Positions 35,613 through 44,235 of a DNA stretch of 64,000 nt are shown here, one piece after another. Under the pieces are notes generated by a model that saw nothing but the letters and a program-made list of their open reading frames with translations, was not told the origin of the DNA and made no database searches. Origin of the DNA: Phycisphaerales bacterium (lineage in GTDB: Bacteria; Planctomycetota; Phycisphaerae; UBA1845); contig QZJT01000020.1 in NCBI GenBank assembly GCA_003597935.1, forward strand, positions 1 to 64,000, in the 5' to 3' direction. The translations under genes were made by a program, and so were the position numbers. Position 1 is the first letter of the stretch, and each line of letters opens with the position of its first letter.

Positions 35613-37988
35613 TCAGGGGCCGTCGTCGGGTTTGGGCTTGTCTTCCTCCGGTTCGTCCTCGAAGGATTGATCGTCCTTCTCCTTCTGCAAGTCCGGATCC
35701 TCGATTCGGAATCCATACTCCCACAACTTTTCGAAGTATTCCCAGTAAATCTCCTCCAGTCGCTGGCGCTCCTGCGCGATCTCGCGCATCCGGCGCTCCA
35801 TCCCCGCGTTCGCACTGACCTGCCGGCCGCCCCGGATGGGCGTGGCGCTGCGGTTCTGCTGCTCCTTCTCCATTTCCTCGACTTCCTTGTCGAGCCGCTG
35901 GAACTCGCGGATGACCGACCGCGTGCAGTATTTCCACAGGCGCATCAGTTCGTCGTCGGCGTCGCCCCCGCCCAGCACGCCCGCCAGTTCCAGTTGCGGC
36001 GTGTAGCGTTTCACCTCAACCAGGGCACGGGCGAACTCGCCCCTGCGGCCCGTCATCGTCTGTTCGTCCTTGAGCAGATCGCGCACCTTCTGAATGATCT
36101 CGTTGGCGAGTTCCAGCCCGGCGGCCGCGAAGGTGGCCATGTCGCTGATCGGCTTCCCGTTATATGTGTACTTGTTCGGCTCGCAGCGTCTCAGCACCTC
36201 CATGCTGGCCTTGGCATAGGCCTGTACGTTGCCGTCCTGGGCACGGCTGTTCAGCGCGAAGGCCTTCTTCGCTTCCTCGTATTTGCCGTTCCGCAATTGC
36301 CACACGGCGTCCAAGAGGCGCACCTGTTCCTTTTTGACGTCCGGCAGGCGCCTGAACGCGTCCGGCTCGAGCAACGGCTTCAGGTAGCGCTCGGCGGCGG
36401 ACCGGTCGTCCGATTCGATGATGTTCGCGATCTTGCGCACGTCCTTGTCGGCGGTGTGCATCACCTGGATCAGGTTGATGCCCGCCACGTTCTCCAGGCC
36501 GTAAAAGCTGTTCTCGATGATGGCCTTCTGGACGTGCTCCAGCGAGAAGCGGATGGGCGTGTTGGTGGCGGCGATGATGCCTTCCAGCTTGTCGTCGGTG
36601 AAGTTGCCGCTCATGACCCGCCCGTCGGCCATGATCACCGTCTGCTGACCGTCGTCGCGCGTCTCGATGCGCTGCATGTCCTGCAACTTGAGCTTCAGCG
36701 TGCCCGCCCGGGTCTCGAACGCCGCCTCGCCTTTGACGTCCGACATCACCAGGTAAGCGATGTCGGCGTCGAGAATGACCGCTTCTCCCTTGACCTTGTT
36801 CAGCTCGCGGTCGGAGGTCTTGAAGCCCACCGCCGCGACGTCGAGAAACTCGTGCTCGCTCCTGGTGCCGCCCAGCGGGGCAAACTCGAAATGGGAGGGG
36901 TCCTGCGAAGCCAGAATCCGGTTGCCACCCTCGAGGAAAATCTCCGAACCCATCGCGTCGGTCAGGACGTACGCGATCGCTTCGTTCGGGACTTCCAGCG
37001 TGCCCAGGTCGGACTCCCAGATGATCTTGTCCGTCTGGATGTTGCCGTGGAACCGATTGCCATCCGGGAAGAACACCACGTCGCGTTCCTTCAGCCGCCC
37101 GTACTGCGGGATGTTGATGCGGCCGTCTTCGTTGGTCAGCATCGCCATGAAGGGTTTGAAGTCGGTGCTGCCGGGGATCTTGTCCAGGGCGTAGGCGCTG
37201 CGGATGAAATCGGCCGTCAACGCCGCCGGTACCAGAGCGCTGAAGTTGGCGCCGCCCGTGTCCTCACGCCCTTCGGGCTTGGTCATCAGCGTCACCGTGC
37301 CTACGAGGAAACCGTCCACGTCCACCATGGCGCCGCCGCTGTTGCCCGGGCGGGCGATGACGTCGGTGTAGATGCGGCGGATCCGCCCGCCCGCGGTGCG
37401 CGGGAACTCGAGTACGTGGCCGACGGTGATGGTAACCTCGGGGTGCTTGTCGCGCACGGTGCGCTGCCGGTCCCCGCCGGGAAAGCCGAGGGCATAGACC
37501 TTGGCCCGCTTGGTCAGCCGCGATTCCGGCAGGAAACGCAGGAAGCTCGGCGTCTGCAACGGTTCCTTGTCGTCGTCGAAGACTTGCAGGATCGCCTGGT
37601 CGGCCGCTTCGTTCTGGTAGACGACGACGGCCTCCCAGGTCTTCTCGTCGTCCGTCCCGGAGTCGGTGATGATCCACCAGGTGTGGATGCCGTACTGATA
37701 GTAGTACTGGTGCTTGTACCAATCCGGCGCGCCGTGCGTCGGATCGACCACGTGGTTGTTCGTGATCATCAGCCCGGTGCTGTTGATGAAGTAGCCGGAG
37801 CCGGATCCCAGCGGCGTGTCACCCTTCTCCTGCGCCGAGCGGGCGGTGAAGACCATCACGGCCGCCTTCTTCACCTTCGCGGTGGTCTCGGCGTCCATCA
37901 CTTCGTACTGGGCCCACACCGTCCCGGGGATGGTCGCAGCGGCCATCATACCTAGAGTCAGCAGAATACAGCGTCCGAGTCTGTTCAT
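35613..37988 (-). CDS. trypsin-like serine protease, secreted, with long C-terminal region
   Basis: 791 residues from the ATG at 37988. Signal peptide to about residue 27 (GTVWAQ). The S1C-type protease domain has the triad His79 (NNHVVD), Asp130 (AADQAIL) and Ser217 (GNSGGA), with LGFPGGDRQR and GTVTLMTKP typical of Deg/HtrA-like enzymes. No PDZ domain is evident; instead residues ~330-560 carry beta-rich repeats of the VxFxDG type, followed by helical, Glu/Lys-rich coiled-coil sequence to the end. Presumably a periplasmic stress or processing protease. It has its own promoter with an overlapping palindrome (38101-38136) and a terminator (35512-35539), so it is singly transcribed. Confidence 0.88.
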   Translation of the reverse strand: MNRLGRCILLTLGMMAAATIPGTVWAQYEVMDAETTAKVKKAAVMVFTARSAQEKGDTPLGSGSGYFINSTGLMITNNHVVDPTHGAPDWYKHQYYYQYGIHTWWIITDSGTDDEKTWEAVVVYQNEAADQAILQVFDDDKEPLQTPSFLRFLPESRLTKRAKVYALGFPGGDRQRTVRDKHPEVTITVGHVLEFPRTAGGRIRRIYTDVIARPGNSGGAMVDVDGFLVGTVTLMTKPEGREDTGGANFSALVPAALTADFIRSAYALDKIPGSTDFKPFMAMLTNEDGRINIPQYGRLKERDVVFFPDGNRFHGNIQTDKIIWESDLGTLEVPNEAIAYVLTDAMGSEIFLEGGNRILASQDPSHFEFAPLGGTRSEHEFLDVAAVGFKTSDRELNKVKGEAVILDADIAYLVMSDVKGEAAFETRAGTLKLKLQDMQRIETRDDGQQTVIMADGRVMSGNFTDDKLEGIIAATNTPIRFSLEHVQKAIIENSFYGLENVAGINLIQVMHTADKDVRKIANIIESDDRSAAERYLKPLLEPDAFRRLPDVKKEQVRLLDAVWQLRNGKYEEAKKAFALNSRAQDGNVQAYAKASMEVLRRCEPNKYTYNGKPISDMATFAAAGLELANEIIQKVRDLLKDEQTMTGRRGEFARALVEVKRYTPQLELAGVLGGGDADDELMRLWKYCTRSVIREFQRLDKEVEEMEKEQQNRSATPIRGGRQVSANAGMERRMREIAQERQRLEEIYWEYFEKLWEYGFRIEDPDLQKEKDDQSFEDEPEEDKPKPDDGP

Positions 37989-38100
37989 CACAATACCCCT
38001 GCCTTCGATGCGATCAGCGAGCGGCCGGCATAGACCGATCTTTCCCGATTCCGGGCCGGCCCCGAACCGCTCGGCGCCGCCCCTTGAATATCGGCTCAAG

Positions 38101-38136
38101 GTGCTAGTATTCTAGCACACCCGCCGGGCAACGCAA
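38101..38136 (-). promoter_or_regulatory. protease promoter with overlapping perfect palindrome
   Basis: On the minus strand: TTGCGT, 16 bases, TAGAAT. The -10 sits inside GTGCTAG-TATT-CTAGCAC (38101-38118), perfect seven-base arms, a probable operator. The protease start is about 110 bases downstream. Confidence 0.6.
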
Positions 38137-38461
38137 GACCCTTTCCGATAATCCCGTCGGACAGACAAAATCTTACAAATCGATGTTTCTCGGACTCCAG
38201 CTCCGCCCGCTTGACCGATTCTGCCGGAGCCGCCGACTTCGAGGAATGCACCACCTCGGCCCGCTCCGCCCGCCCCGCCCGCTACACCGACGCCGCCGAC
38301 GCCGCCCGCTCCACCGACCGCGTCGACGCCGCCGATTCAGGCCTTGCAATCCAAACAAAAAGCGAATATCCTCGGGAAAGGTCGGCCGATGCTCGCTGCG
38401 GCCGGAGCGCGCCGCGGAAGGTGGCTCCCGCCTCCCTGATCCGCAGCCGACGCTCGCCGTG

Positions 38462-39586
38462 GTGGGCTCGCGCCCGCCGCGGCGCCTGGACGGTGAACCG
38501 ACTCATCCGCTGCGCGAGAGAACCGACTCATCCGCTCCACGGGAGGACCGACTGATCCGCTGCACGCCCGTTGCCAACCCGCCCAACCCCTTCGAGAGCC
38601 GCCACGCGGAGTGGCTTGGGCCGCCTCCGATCGCGCGGCTGGAGGTGTTTCACGACCATTCCAGGTCGATCCTGTCGCGCAACGACAGCCCCGACCTTCC
38701 GTTCCGATGGTCGGTCAACCCCTATCGCGGCTGCCAGCACGCCTGCGCCTACTGCTACGCCCGGCCGAACCACGAGTACCTCGGCTTCGGCGCCGGCACC
38801 GACTTCGACACCCGGATCGTGGTCAAGGAGGACGCGCCGCAGTTGCTGCGGAAGGCGCTTTTCTCCCGGCGGTGGAAGCGGGAGCTGATCTGCTTCTCCG
38901 GCGTCACCGACTGCTACCAGCCGCTGGAGGCGACGTATGAGATCACGCGGCGGTGTCTGGAGGTCTGCGTGGAGGCCGCCAATCCGGTGGGCATCGTCAC
39001 CAAGGGTTTCCTGGTCGTCCGCGACATCGACGTCCTGACGCGGTTGCAGCGCCGGGCGTCCGTGAGCGTCTACGTCAGCATCCCGTTCGCCCGGCAGGCT
39101 GCGGCCGCGGCCATCGAGCCGGTCGCGCCGCCGCCGGACCGGCGGTTCGAGGCCCTGACCCGGCTCAGCGCCGCCGGGATTCCCACCGGCGTCATGGTGT
39201 CGCCCATCATTCCCGGCCTGAACGACCGGGACGTGCCGGAGATCCTGACCCGGGCCGCCCGGGCCGGGGCCCGGTGGGCGTCATACACTGCGCTGCGCCT
39301 GCCGGGCAACGTGGCGGCGGTGTTTCTGGACCGCTTGAAGGCCGCGATGCCGACCGTCGCGGGGCGGGTCGAGGCGCTGGTCCGAGGCATGAGGAGCGGG
39401 GAACTGAGCGACAGCCGCTTCGGCCATCGGATGCGGGGCAGCGGCGCCCACTGGAAAGCGGTCGAGGCGCTCTTCGAGCTGCACGCCCGGCGCAACGGCC
39501 TGAACGCTCAGGAGGCGGACTCCGAGCCTTGCGGCACGCCACCCCGCGCATCTGAGAGTCAACTGGCGCTCTTCGACCTGGGATAG
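38462..39586 (+). CDS. radical SAM protein, PA0069/SplB-like family
   Basis: 374 residues from a GTG at 38462; the start is uncertain because upstream codons are low complexity. The family opening NPPNPFESRH is near residue 40. The radical SAM cluster motif CQHACAYC (CxxxCxxC) is near 95, and YARPNHEYLGFGAGTDFDTRIVVKEDAP follows in part. Later motifs GVTDCYQPLEATYEITRRCLE and PGNVAAVFLDRL are also family-like. Such proteins bind a 4Fe-4S cluster and SAM; reaction unknown. Three 25-bp direct repeats (38495-38569) encode the linker just before the conserved N-terminus. The 350 bases upstream (38110-38461) hold no supported gene. Confidence 0.85.
   Translation: MGSRPPRRLDGEPTHPLRERTDSSAPREDRLIRCTPVANPPNPFESRHAEWLGPPPIARLEVFHDHSRSILSRNDSPDLPFRWSVNPYRGCQHACAYCYARPNHEYLGFGAGTDFDTRIVVKEDAPQLLRKALFSRRWKRELICFSGVTDCYQPLEATYEITRRCLEVCVEAANPVGIVTKGFLVVRDIDVLTRLQRRASVSVYVSIPFARQAAAAAIEPVAPPPDRRFEALTRLSAAGIPTGVMVSPIIPGLNDRDVPEILTRAARAGARWASYTALRLPGNVAAVFLDRLKAAMPTVAGRVEALVRGMRSGELSDSRFGHRMRGSGAHWKAVEALFELHARRNGLNAQEADSEPCGTPPRASESQLALFDLG
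38495..38569. repeat. three 25-bp direct repeats at the start of the radical SAM gene
   Basis: GAACCGACTCATCCGCTGCG and its continuation repeat at 38495, 38520 and 38545 with few changes. Since 25 is not a multiple of three, each copy is read in a different frame, and the number of copies sets which upstream start codon is in frame with the enzyme. Confidence 0.85.
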
Positions 39587-39677
39587 CTGACGCTTCCCGT
39601 GCTCGATGGCGGCGGCGTGGCACGTGGGGTCCGTGGCCCGCTCCGACCGGGTGTCGATATCGACGATTGACGCTACC

Positions 39678-40295
39678 ATGAGCGCGGTCGAGGCGGAGCT
39701 GACGGTGTCGAAGCGTGACAAGGAAAGCACTGGCGTGAACATCGGCGAGCCGGGCATCTGGCTGACTGATCCCAAGGCGTATCAGAAGAAACTATCGGAT
39801 CTGCTGGGCGAACGCGACCCGCTGGACGTCATGGCGGAGACGCCTGCGTTTCTGGCCAACCTGGTCAGCGCCCATTCCCCGGAGGTCATGCGGACGCGGC
39901 CCTTCCCGAAGAAGTGGACGCCCAACGAGATCATCGGCCACCTGACGGACACGGAGATCGTCTTCGCCTTCCGCATCCGCACGATCCTCTGTGAGGACAA
40001 CCCCGTCATCCTGGGGATGGACCAGGAACTGTGGGTCGAGCGGCAACGGCACAACGAACGGGAGCCGGTGGACCTGGCCTCGATGTTCCAAGCCCTTCGA
40101 CACGCCAACTTGGTGCTGTGGCGGCAGATGAAGCCGGCGGACCTGAAGCGCACCGGCCGCCACTCGGAACGCGGACCGGAGACGCTCAAGACGATGCTGC
40201 GCATGGAGGCCGGGCACGACATCTGGCATATGGATCAGATCACGCGCTATCTGAGCGCGATCACCGGGGCGGGCGCCAACGCGGCGGAGGAATGA
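39678..40295 (+). CDS. DinB family protein
   Basis: 205 residues from the ATG at 39678. A four-helix DinB/YfiT-type fold with the metal histidines in HLTDTE (EIIGHLTDTEIVFAFRIR, near 87) and AGHDIWHMDQI near 185. These small metal-binding proteins act as thiol-dependent transferases or hydrolases in some bacteria; the role here is unknown. About 40 residues precede the fold. It is followed 87 bases later by the DUF480 gene in the same direction, so they may share a transcript. Confidence 0.85.
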   Translation: MSAVEAELTVSKRDKESTGVNIGEPGIWLTDPKAYQKKLSDLLGERDPLDVMAETPAFLANLVSAHSPEVMRTRPFPKKWTPNEIIGHLTDTEIVFAFRIRTILCEDNPVILGMDQELWVERQRHNEREPVDLASMFQALRHANLVLWRQMKPADLKRTGRHSERGPETLKTMLRMEAGHDIWHMDQITRYLSAITGAGANAAEE

Positions 40296-40381
40296 ACCCC
40301 CGTCCGCAACGGAGAATCCAGTGACCGCAGGGGACGCCAGGGGCGCCGCGGAACCGAACCTCATTCGCGCAAGAGAACTGC

Positions 40382-41101
40382 ATGAACACAACATTCAGCG
40401 CCGAGGAGCTTCGCCTGCTGGGCGTCCTGATCGAAAAGTCCATGACCACGCCGGACGGCTATCCGCTGACGATCAACGCGATGGTGGCCGGGTGTAACCA
40501 GAAGCAGAACCGCGACCCGGTGGTCCACTACGACGAGGGCACGATCAGCCGGGCGCTGCGTAACCTGCGTCAGAAGGGCGTGGTCGATCAGGCCCCGCCG
40601 TCGCCGGGGGCAAGGTCCAACCGGTACCTGCACCGCGCCACCGAGCACTTCGGTTGGGACCGGCGCGAACTGGCGATCATGACGGAACTGATGCTTCGCG
40701 GTCCGCAGACGCCGGGGGAGCTGCGCACCCGCGCCGGCCGCATGACGCCGTTTCAGGACGTCCAGTCGGTGGTCAACATCCTGGAGGGGCTCAAGGCCGG
40801 CCAGACCCGCTTCGTCGAGGTGCTCCCGCGCGAGCCGGGCCAGTCCGCCAACCGCTGGCGTCACCTGATCGGCGACGGCTCGGAGCGACAGCCAGGCCCG
40901 CACGCGCCGGGATCTCCCCACCCGGCCGGCGCGGACTCGGCGGCTCTCGCCACACAAAGCGCGGACGCGCCGACGCCCGGCGTCCAACCGGACGGGGACA
41001 CTGCCGCTCGTCTGGCGGCCATCGAATCGCGGCTGGATGAACTCGTACGGCGCGTCGACGCCTTGGAGCGGCGGCTGGCCGAGCCGAACGGACAGGACTG
41101 A
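40382..41101 (+). CDS. YceH/DUF480 family protein
   Basis: 239 residues. Two winged-helix-like domains with LRLLGVLIEKSMTTPDGYPLTINA near the start and LMLRGPQTPGELRTRAGRM near 110 identify the DUF480/YceH family, conserved but uncharacterised in bacteria. The last ~65 residues form a Pro/Ala/Gly linker and a short coiled coil (RLAAIESRLDELVRRVDALERRL), which is seen in several members. It probably binds nucleic acid, judging from the fold. Followed by a promoter-like TATACT (41139-41144) before the aminotransferase. Confidence 0.88.
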   Translation: MNTTFSAEELRLLGVLIEKSMTTPDGYPLTINAMVAGCNQKQNRDPVVHYDEGTISRALRNLRQKGVVDQAPPSPGARSNRYLHRATEHFGWDRRELAIMTELMLRGPQTPGELRTRAGRMTPFQDVQSVVNILEGLKAGQTRFVEVLPREPGQSANRWRHLIGDGSERQPGPHAPGSPHPAGADSAALATQSADAPTPGVQPDGDTAARLAAIESRLDELVRRVDALERRLAEPNGQD

Positions 41102-41175
41102 TCGGCTGTATCCGTTTTTTCCGCCGGGGGAGGACGCGTATACTCGGAAGGGGCGGGCACGGCGAGGCTGACGCG

Positions 41176-42384
41176 ATGGACGATCATCAACGTATCTCCG
41201 CCAAGCTGTCGAAGTTCGTGCCCTCCTTGACGCTGGAGCTGAAGCGGAAAGTGGCGCAGCGGCGGGCGGAAGGGCTGCCGGTGTACGACTTCGGGCTGGG
41301 GGAGACCAAAGGGCATCTCGACGAGCGGATCCGTGCCGCCGGCGAGCAGGCGTTCCGCGAAGAGCACACCATGTACACCGACCCGGCCGGTCTGCCCGAG
41401 CTGCGCGACGCGGTGCTGCGCTGGTTGAACCTGACCCAGCACTACACCCGCGACGACGTGGTCGTCACGGTCGGGGCCAAGCAGGCGCTGTTCAATGTGT
41501 TTCTGGCGGTGACGAACCCGGCGGACGCGGTGCTGTTCGACGCGGCCCCGTGGGTCTCCTATCAGCCGCTGGCGGTGACGGCCTATGCATTTCCGGTGAT
41601 GGTGCTGCCGCTGGGGGCGCGGGCGCAAGGGGCGAAGGTGACGCCCGCCGACCTGATCCGTAACCTCGACGCCCGGCCGCACGCCAAGCTGTTCCTGATC
41701 AACAATCCCTGCAACCCGACCGCCCAGTTGTACTCCGCCGATGAGATCGAGGCGCTGCTGCGCATCTGCGTCGAGCGGCGCATCTACTTCGTGCTGGACC
41801 GCCTCTATTGGCGGATCGTCTTCGACGGGCGGGCGTACCCCGAGCCGCGGGTGGACGCCGAGACCCGGCCCTGGCTGATCCAGGTGGACGGCATGTCGAA
41901 GAACTTCCGCCGCACCGGAGGGATGCGCATCGGCTGGGCGGTGGGCCCGCGCGACGTGATCGCGGCCATGGTCAACCTGCAGAGCCACTATACGTCCGGC
42001 CCCGCCACGCCCACGCAGCGGGCGGCGCTGGCCGCGATCGACCGGCCCTACGAGGCCGACATGGTGCGCGAACTGGAGGCCAAGCGCAACCTGCTGCTTC
42101 GCGAGGCGGCCGACATGCCGCACGTGACGATCTGGCCCACGCCGGCCACGTTCTATTCCTTCTGGGACGTCACCGGCTGCTTCGGACGCCGAAAGCCGGA
42201 TGGCGCGCTCCTGAAGACGTCGGACGACGTCGCAAAGTATCTGCTGGAGTCGGCCGGGGTGGCGACGGCGTCCGGCTCGGCCTTCATGCAGCCCGGCTTC
42301 CTGCGGCTGTCGTTCGCGACATCCAACGAAGACATCACCGCCGGCATGGCCGCCGCCCGCAAGGCGCTGGGGGCGACGAACTGA
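41176..42384 (+). CDS. PLP-dependent aminotransferase, class I/II
   Basis: 402 residues. Fold type I aspartate-aminotransferase family: YTDPAGLPELRDAVLRWL near 73, NNPCNPTAQLYS near 175 with the substrate-binding Asn, LDRLYWRIVFDG near 204, the PLP Lys near 241 in DGMSKNFRRTGGMRIGWAVG, and the C-terminal FLRLSFATS with the carboxylate-binding Arg. The Tyr-Trp in LYWR and the FRRTG sequence resemble prephenate/aspartate or LL-diaminopimelate-type aminotransferases, but the donor and acceptor cannot be fixed from sequence alone. It ends eight bases before the convergent accessory gene at 42392. Confidence 0.9.
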   Translation: MDDHQRISAKLSKFVPSLTLELKRKVAQRRAEGLPVYDFGLGETKGHLDERIRAAGEQAFREEHTMYTDPAGLPELRDAVLRWLNLTQHYTRDDVVVTVGAKQALFNVFLAVTNPADAVLFDAAPWVSYQPLAVTAYAFPVMVLPLGARAQGAKVTPADLIRNLDARPHAKLFLINNPCNPTAQLYSADEIEALLRICVERRIYFVLDRLYWRIVFDGRAYPEPRVDAETRPWLIQVDGMSKNFRRTGGMRIGWAVGPRDVIAAMVNLQSHYTSGPATPTQRAALAAIDRPYEADMVRELEAKRNLLLREAADMPHVTIWPTPATFYSFWDVTGCFGRRKPDGALLKTSDDVAKYLLESAGVATASGSAFMQPGFLRLSFATSNEDITAGMAAARKALGATN

Positions 42385-42391
42385 CCCAACC

Positions 42392-43531
42392 TCAGCGCCG
42401 CTCTGTTCGGCCTCGCTTCTTGGCTGCTTTCCGCCGCCGTGCAGGCTGGAACTCATCGACCTGGAGTACGGTCCTGCTCGTTTGAATTCCGGTGACGGCT
42501 ACGCGCGTGCGCTTCGCGGCGCACAGTACCGCATGCTGGAGCAGATCATCTTCAGCCTTAAGTCGGAATTCGCTGGCGTCATCGGTAATGAGCTTGATGA
42601 CGGGATTGTCTTCATCCTTCGTGTTGATGAAGAATACCCGACCATAGAACTTCTGCGGCTCGCGTGATGGGACGAAGACGGCGCTCCTATTGTCCCGATG
42701 GGGCGTGCGCTTCATCTGCAGTCGCCGTTCCGTATTGCCCTTGGCCGTCGTTAGACCGACCATTCGTACGCGATCCCCGTCCGGCGCAAACCGGGAAGCG
42801 AGTTCGATGAAGTTGTCAAAGTACTGTTGTCCGGGAATAGCCTGATGCAGCGCGTCGAATTCTTCACGATCGAACATCTCCAACCGATCAAGCAGTCGAT
42901 GTAGCACTTCGGACGATTCGGCAAACTCGAATTCTCCCTGGTCCTTCTCGCTGGCGACCCGTAATGAGACGGCAAAACTCGCCACCCGGGGGACGGAAAC
43001 GAACAGTCTCAGGGGGATCTTTGGATCGCCGCGCTCGCGGTATTCTGCGCCTTGGTCGCTCTCGGACGTTCGGTGCAACAGGCGCTGCATGGTCGAGATG
43101 CGGTCCACGAACTCATCGGAATCGGCCATGCCGGGCGAAATCGCGTGCCCAACCAGCACAAGCTGTACGTCATTGTTTTGCAACTCGACGCCGTGGCGAT
43201 CGAGATGTCTATGGAAGCCCACGTCCTCGAACAGAGCACGCAGTTCCTGGGCGAGTTCCTCAGGCGGCTCGCCGGCCAGCGCAGAACCGATGAGCTGTTC
43301 CGCCCGCCGTAGTTCATCGACGTCGATCGCGAGATGGGCAGCGCTTTTGAGCAGTATCGAACGTGTGGGTTCCGGGGCGCCGCCGTTGACCGCCAACCAG
43401 GCTGCCCGTTCTTCTTGTTCGAACGCCTCCTTGAGACTATTCCGCGCCGCTTTCGTATCACCACGCGCGCGCTCGATCATGGCCCTCTCGGCGAGGTCCA
43501 TAGCGGCTGAATGGAGAATCTGAAGGTTCAT
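42392..43531 (-). CDS. unrecognised protein, second gene of a coupled pair
   Basis: 379 residues. The first ~90 are helical and TPR-like (MDLAERAMIERARGDTKAARNSLKEAFEQEERAAWLA, read in part). The middle contains a strand-rich region, and the C-terminus ends in a very basic tail (ARRRKAAKKRGRTERR), suggesting nucleic-acid contact. The start codon overlaps the stop of the gene at 43528-44064 by four bases (ATGA), so the two are translationally coupled. Base composition is lower in G+C than neighbours. I do not recognise either member. A role in defence or stress is possible from the context only. Confidence 0.7.
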   Translation of the reverse strand: MNLQILHSAAMDLAERAMIERARGDTKAARNSLKEAFEQEERAAWLAVNGGAPEPTRSILLKSAAHLAIDVDELRRAEQLIGSALAGEPPEELAQELRALFEDVGFHRHLDRHGVELQNNDVQLVLVGHAISPGMADSDEFVDRISTMQRLLHRTSESDQGAEYRERGDPKIPLRLFVSVPRVASFAVSLRVASEKDQGEFEFAESSEVLHRLLDRLEMFDREEFDALHQAIPGQQYFDNFIELASRFAPDGDRVRMVGLTTAKGNTERRLQMKRTPHRDNRSAVFVPSREPQKFYGRVFFINTKDEDNPVIKLITDDASEFRLKAEDDLLQHAVLCAAKRTRVAVTGIQTSRTVLQVDEFQPARRRKAAKKRGRTERR

Positions 43532-44064
43532 CGTCGCCTCTTGAAGACGCTCTTTGGCTGACCGAATTCAATGACGGCTACGAACGCAGGGAGTTTGCCC
43601 GCAGAACGATCCGTTTGCTTCATTTTCGCTTTGACTCGGGCTTCGAGTTGATCTGCGTTATCGACGATACCCGACACTTCCAGACGAGCGGCCTGTTGAA
43701 ATGGGTGTTCGCCGCCCACCCCGAGCCAATAGTCGAACCCGGTCCCCTTGCGGCTTCGCTCGATGACTCTGAAATCCGTCAACTCCTCGGCCAACAGGAA
43801 TGCGACGCCGTACGCTCCCTGCTCGGCCGCCGACGGCAGGTCATTGTGCGTACGAACTGCATCATCGTGCAATGCCGGCCAGGCTACTCTGTAGCGGTGT
43901 CGCCTGCTTGCGGCCACCTCCATGACCACACCTCGTTTGTGTCGATTGTGCTCGAGGACCACGGACGCCGCCTCCGCCGCGAACTGACCCATCGCAGGCG
44001 TGACCCCGGGCGGGCTGCCTTCGGCCAGCCGGCCGAGGTCGAGTACGGGGATCTTCTTCGCCAT
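43528..44064 (-). CDS. unrecognised protein, first gene of a coupled pair
   Basis: 178 residues from the ATG at 44064. The sequence FRVIERSRKGTGFDYWLGVG...ARLEVSGI near 100-135 has an acidic-acidic-x-Ser pattern (D then E-x-S after ~20 residues) reminiscent of PD-(D/E)XK nuclease cores, and FVAVIEFGQPKSVFKRRR ends the protein with a basic tail. That resemblance is weak and unproven. It overlaps the 42392-43531 gene by four bases. The pair lies in a stretch of lower GC between housekeeping genes, which fits an acquired cassette. Confidence 0.7.
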   Translation of the reverse strand: MAKKIPVLDLGRLAEGSPPGVTPAMGQFAAEAASVVLEHNRHKRGVVMEVAASRRHRYRVAWPALHDDAVRTHNDLPSAAEQGAYGVAFLLAEELTDFRVIERSRKGTGFDYWLGVGGEHPFQQAARLEVSGIVDNADQLEARVKAKMKQTDRSAGKLPAFVAVIEFGQPKSVFKRRR

Positions 44065-44235
44065 CGCACAACAGCATACCGTGATGGGTATGACCGTCAC
44101 AAGCAGCCCGCGATGGTGGTGCCCCCCCGAGACGCCCGACCATCAGCGCTCTCGTTTTCTCGCGGCGTAGTCGTCGTTTGACCCCTCCGCGCCGCATCCC
44201 TACCATCCCCGCGGAATGAGCGGAATCCGCACGCC

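Noticed and set aside
35667-37955. 762-codon plus-strand frame antisense to the serine protease
   Set aside because: Antisense shadow; the minus-strand gene has catalytic triad, signal peptide, promoter and terminator.
41116-41144. Promoter of the aminotransferase gene
   Set aside because: TATACT is good, but the hexamer at the -35 distance (TTTTTC) is poor; not enough to list as a promoter.
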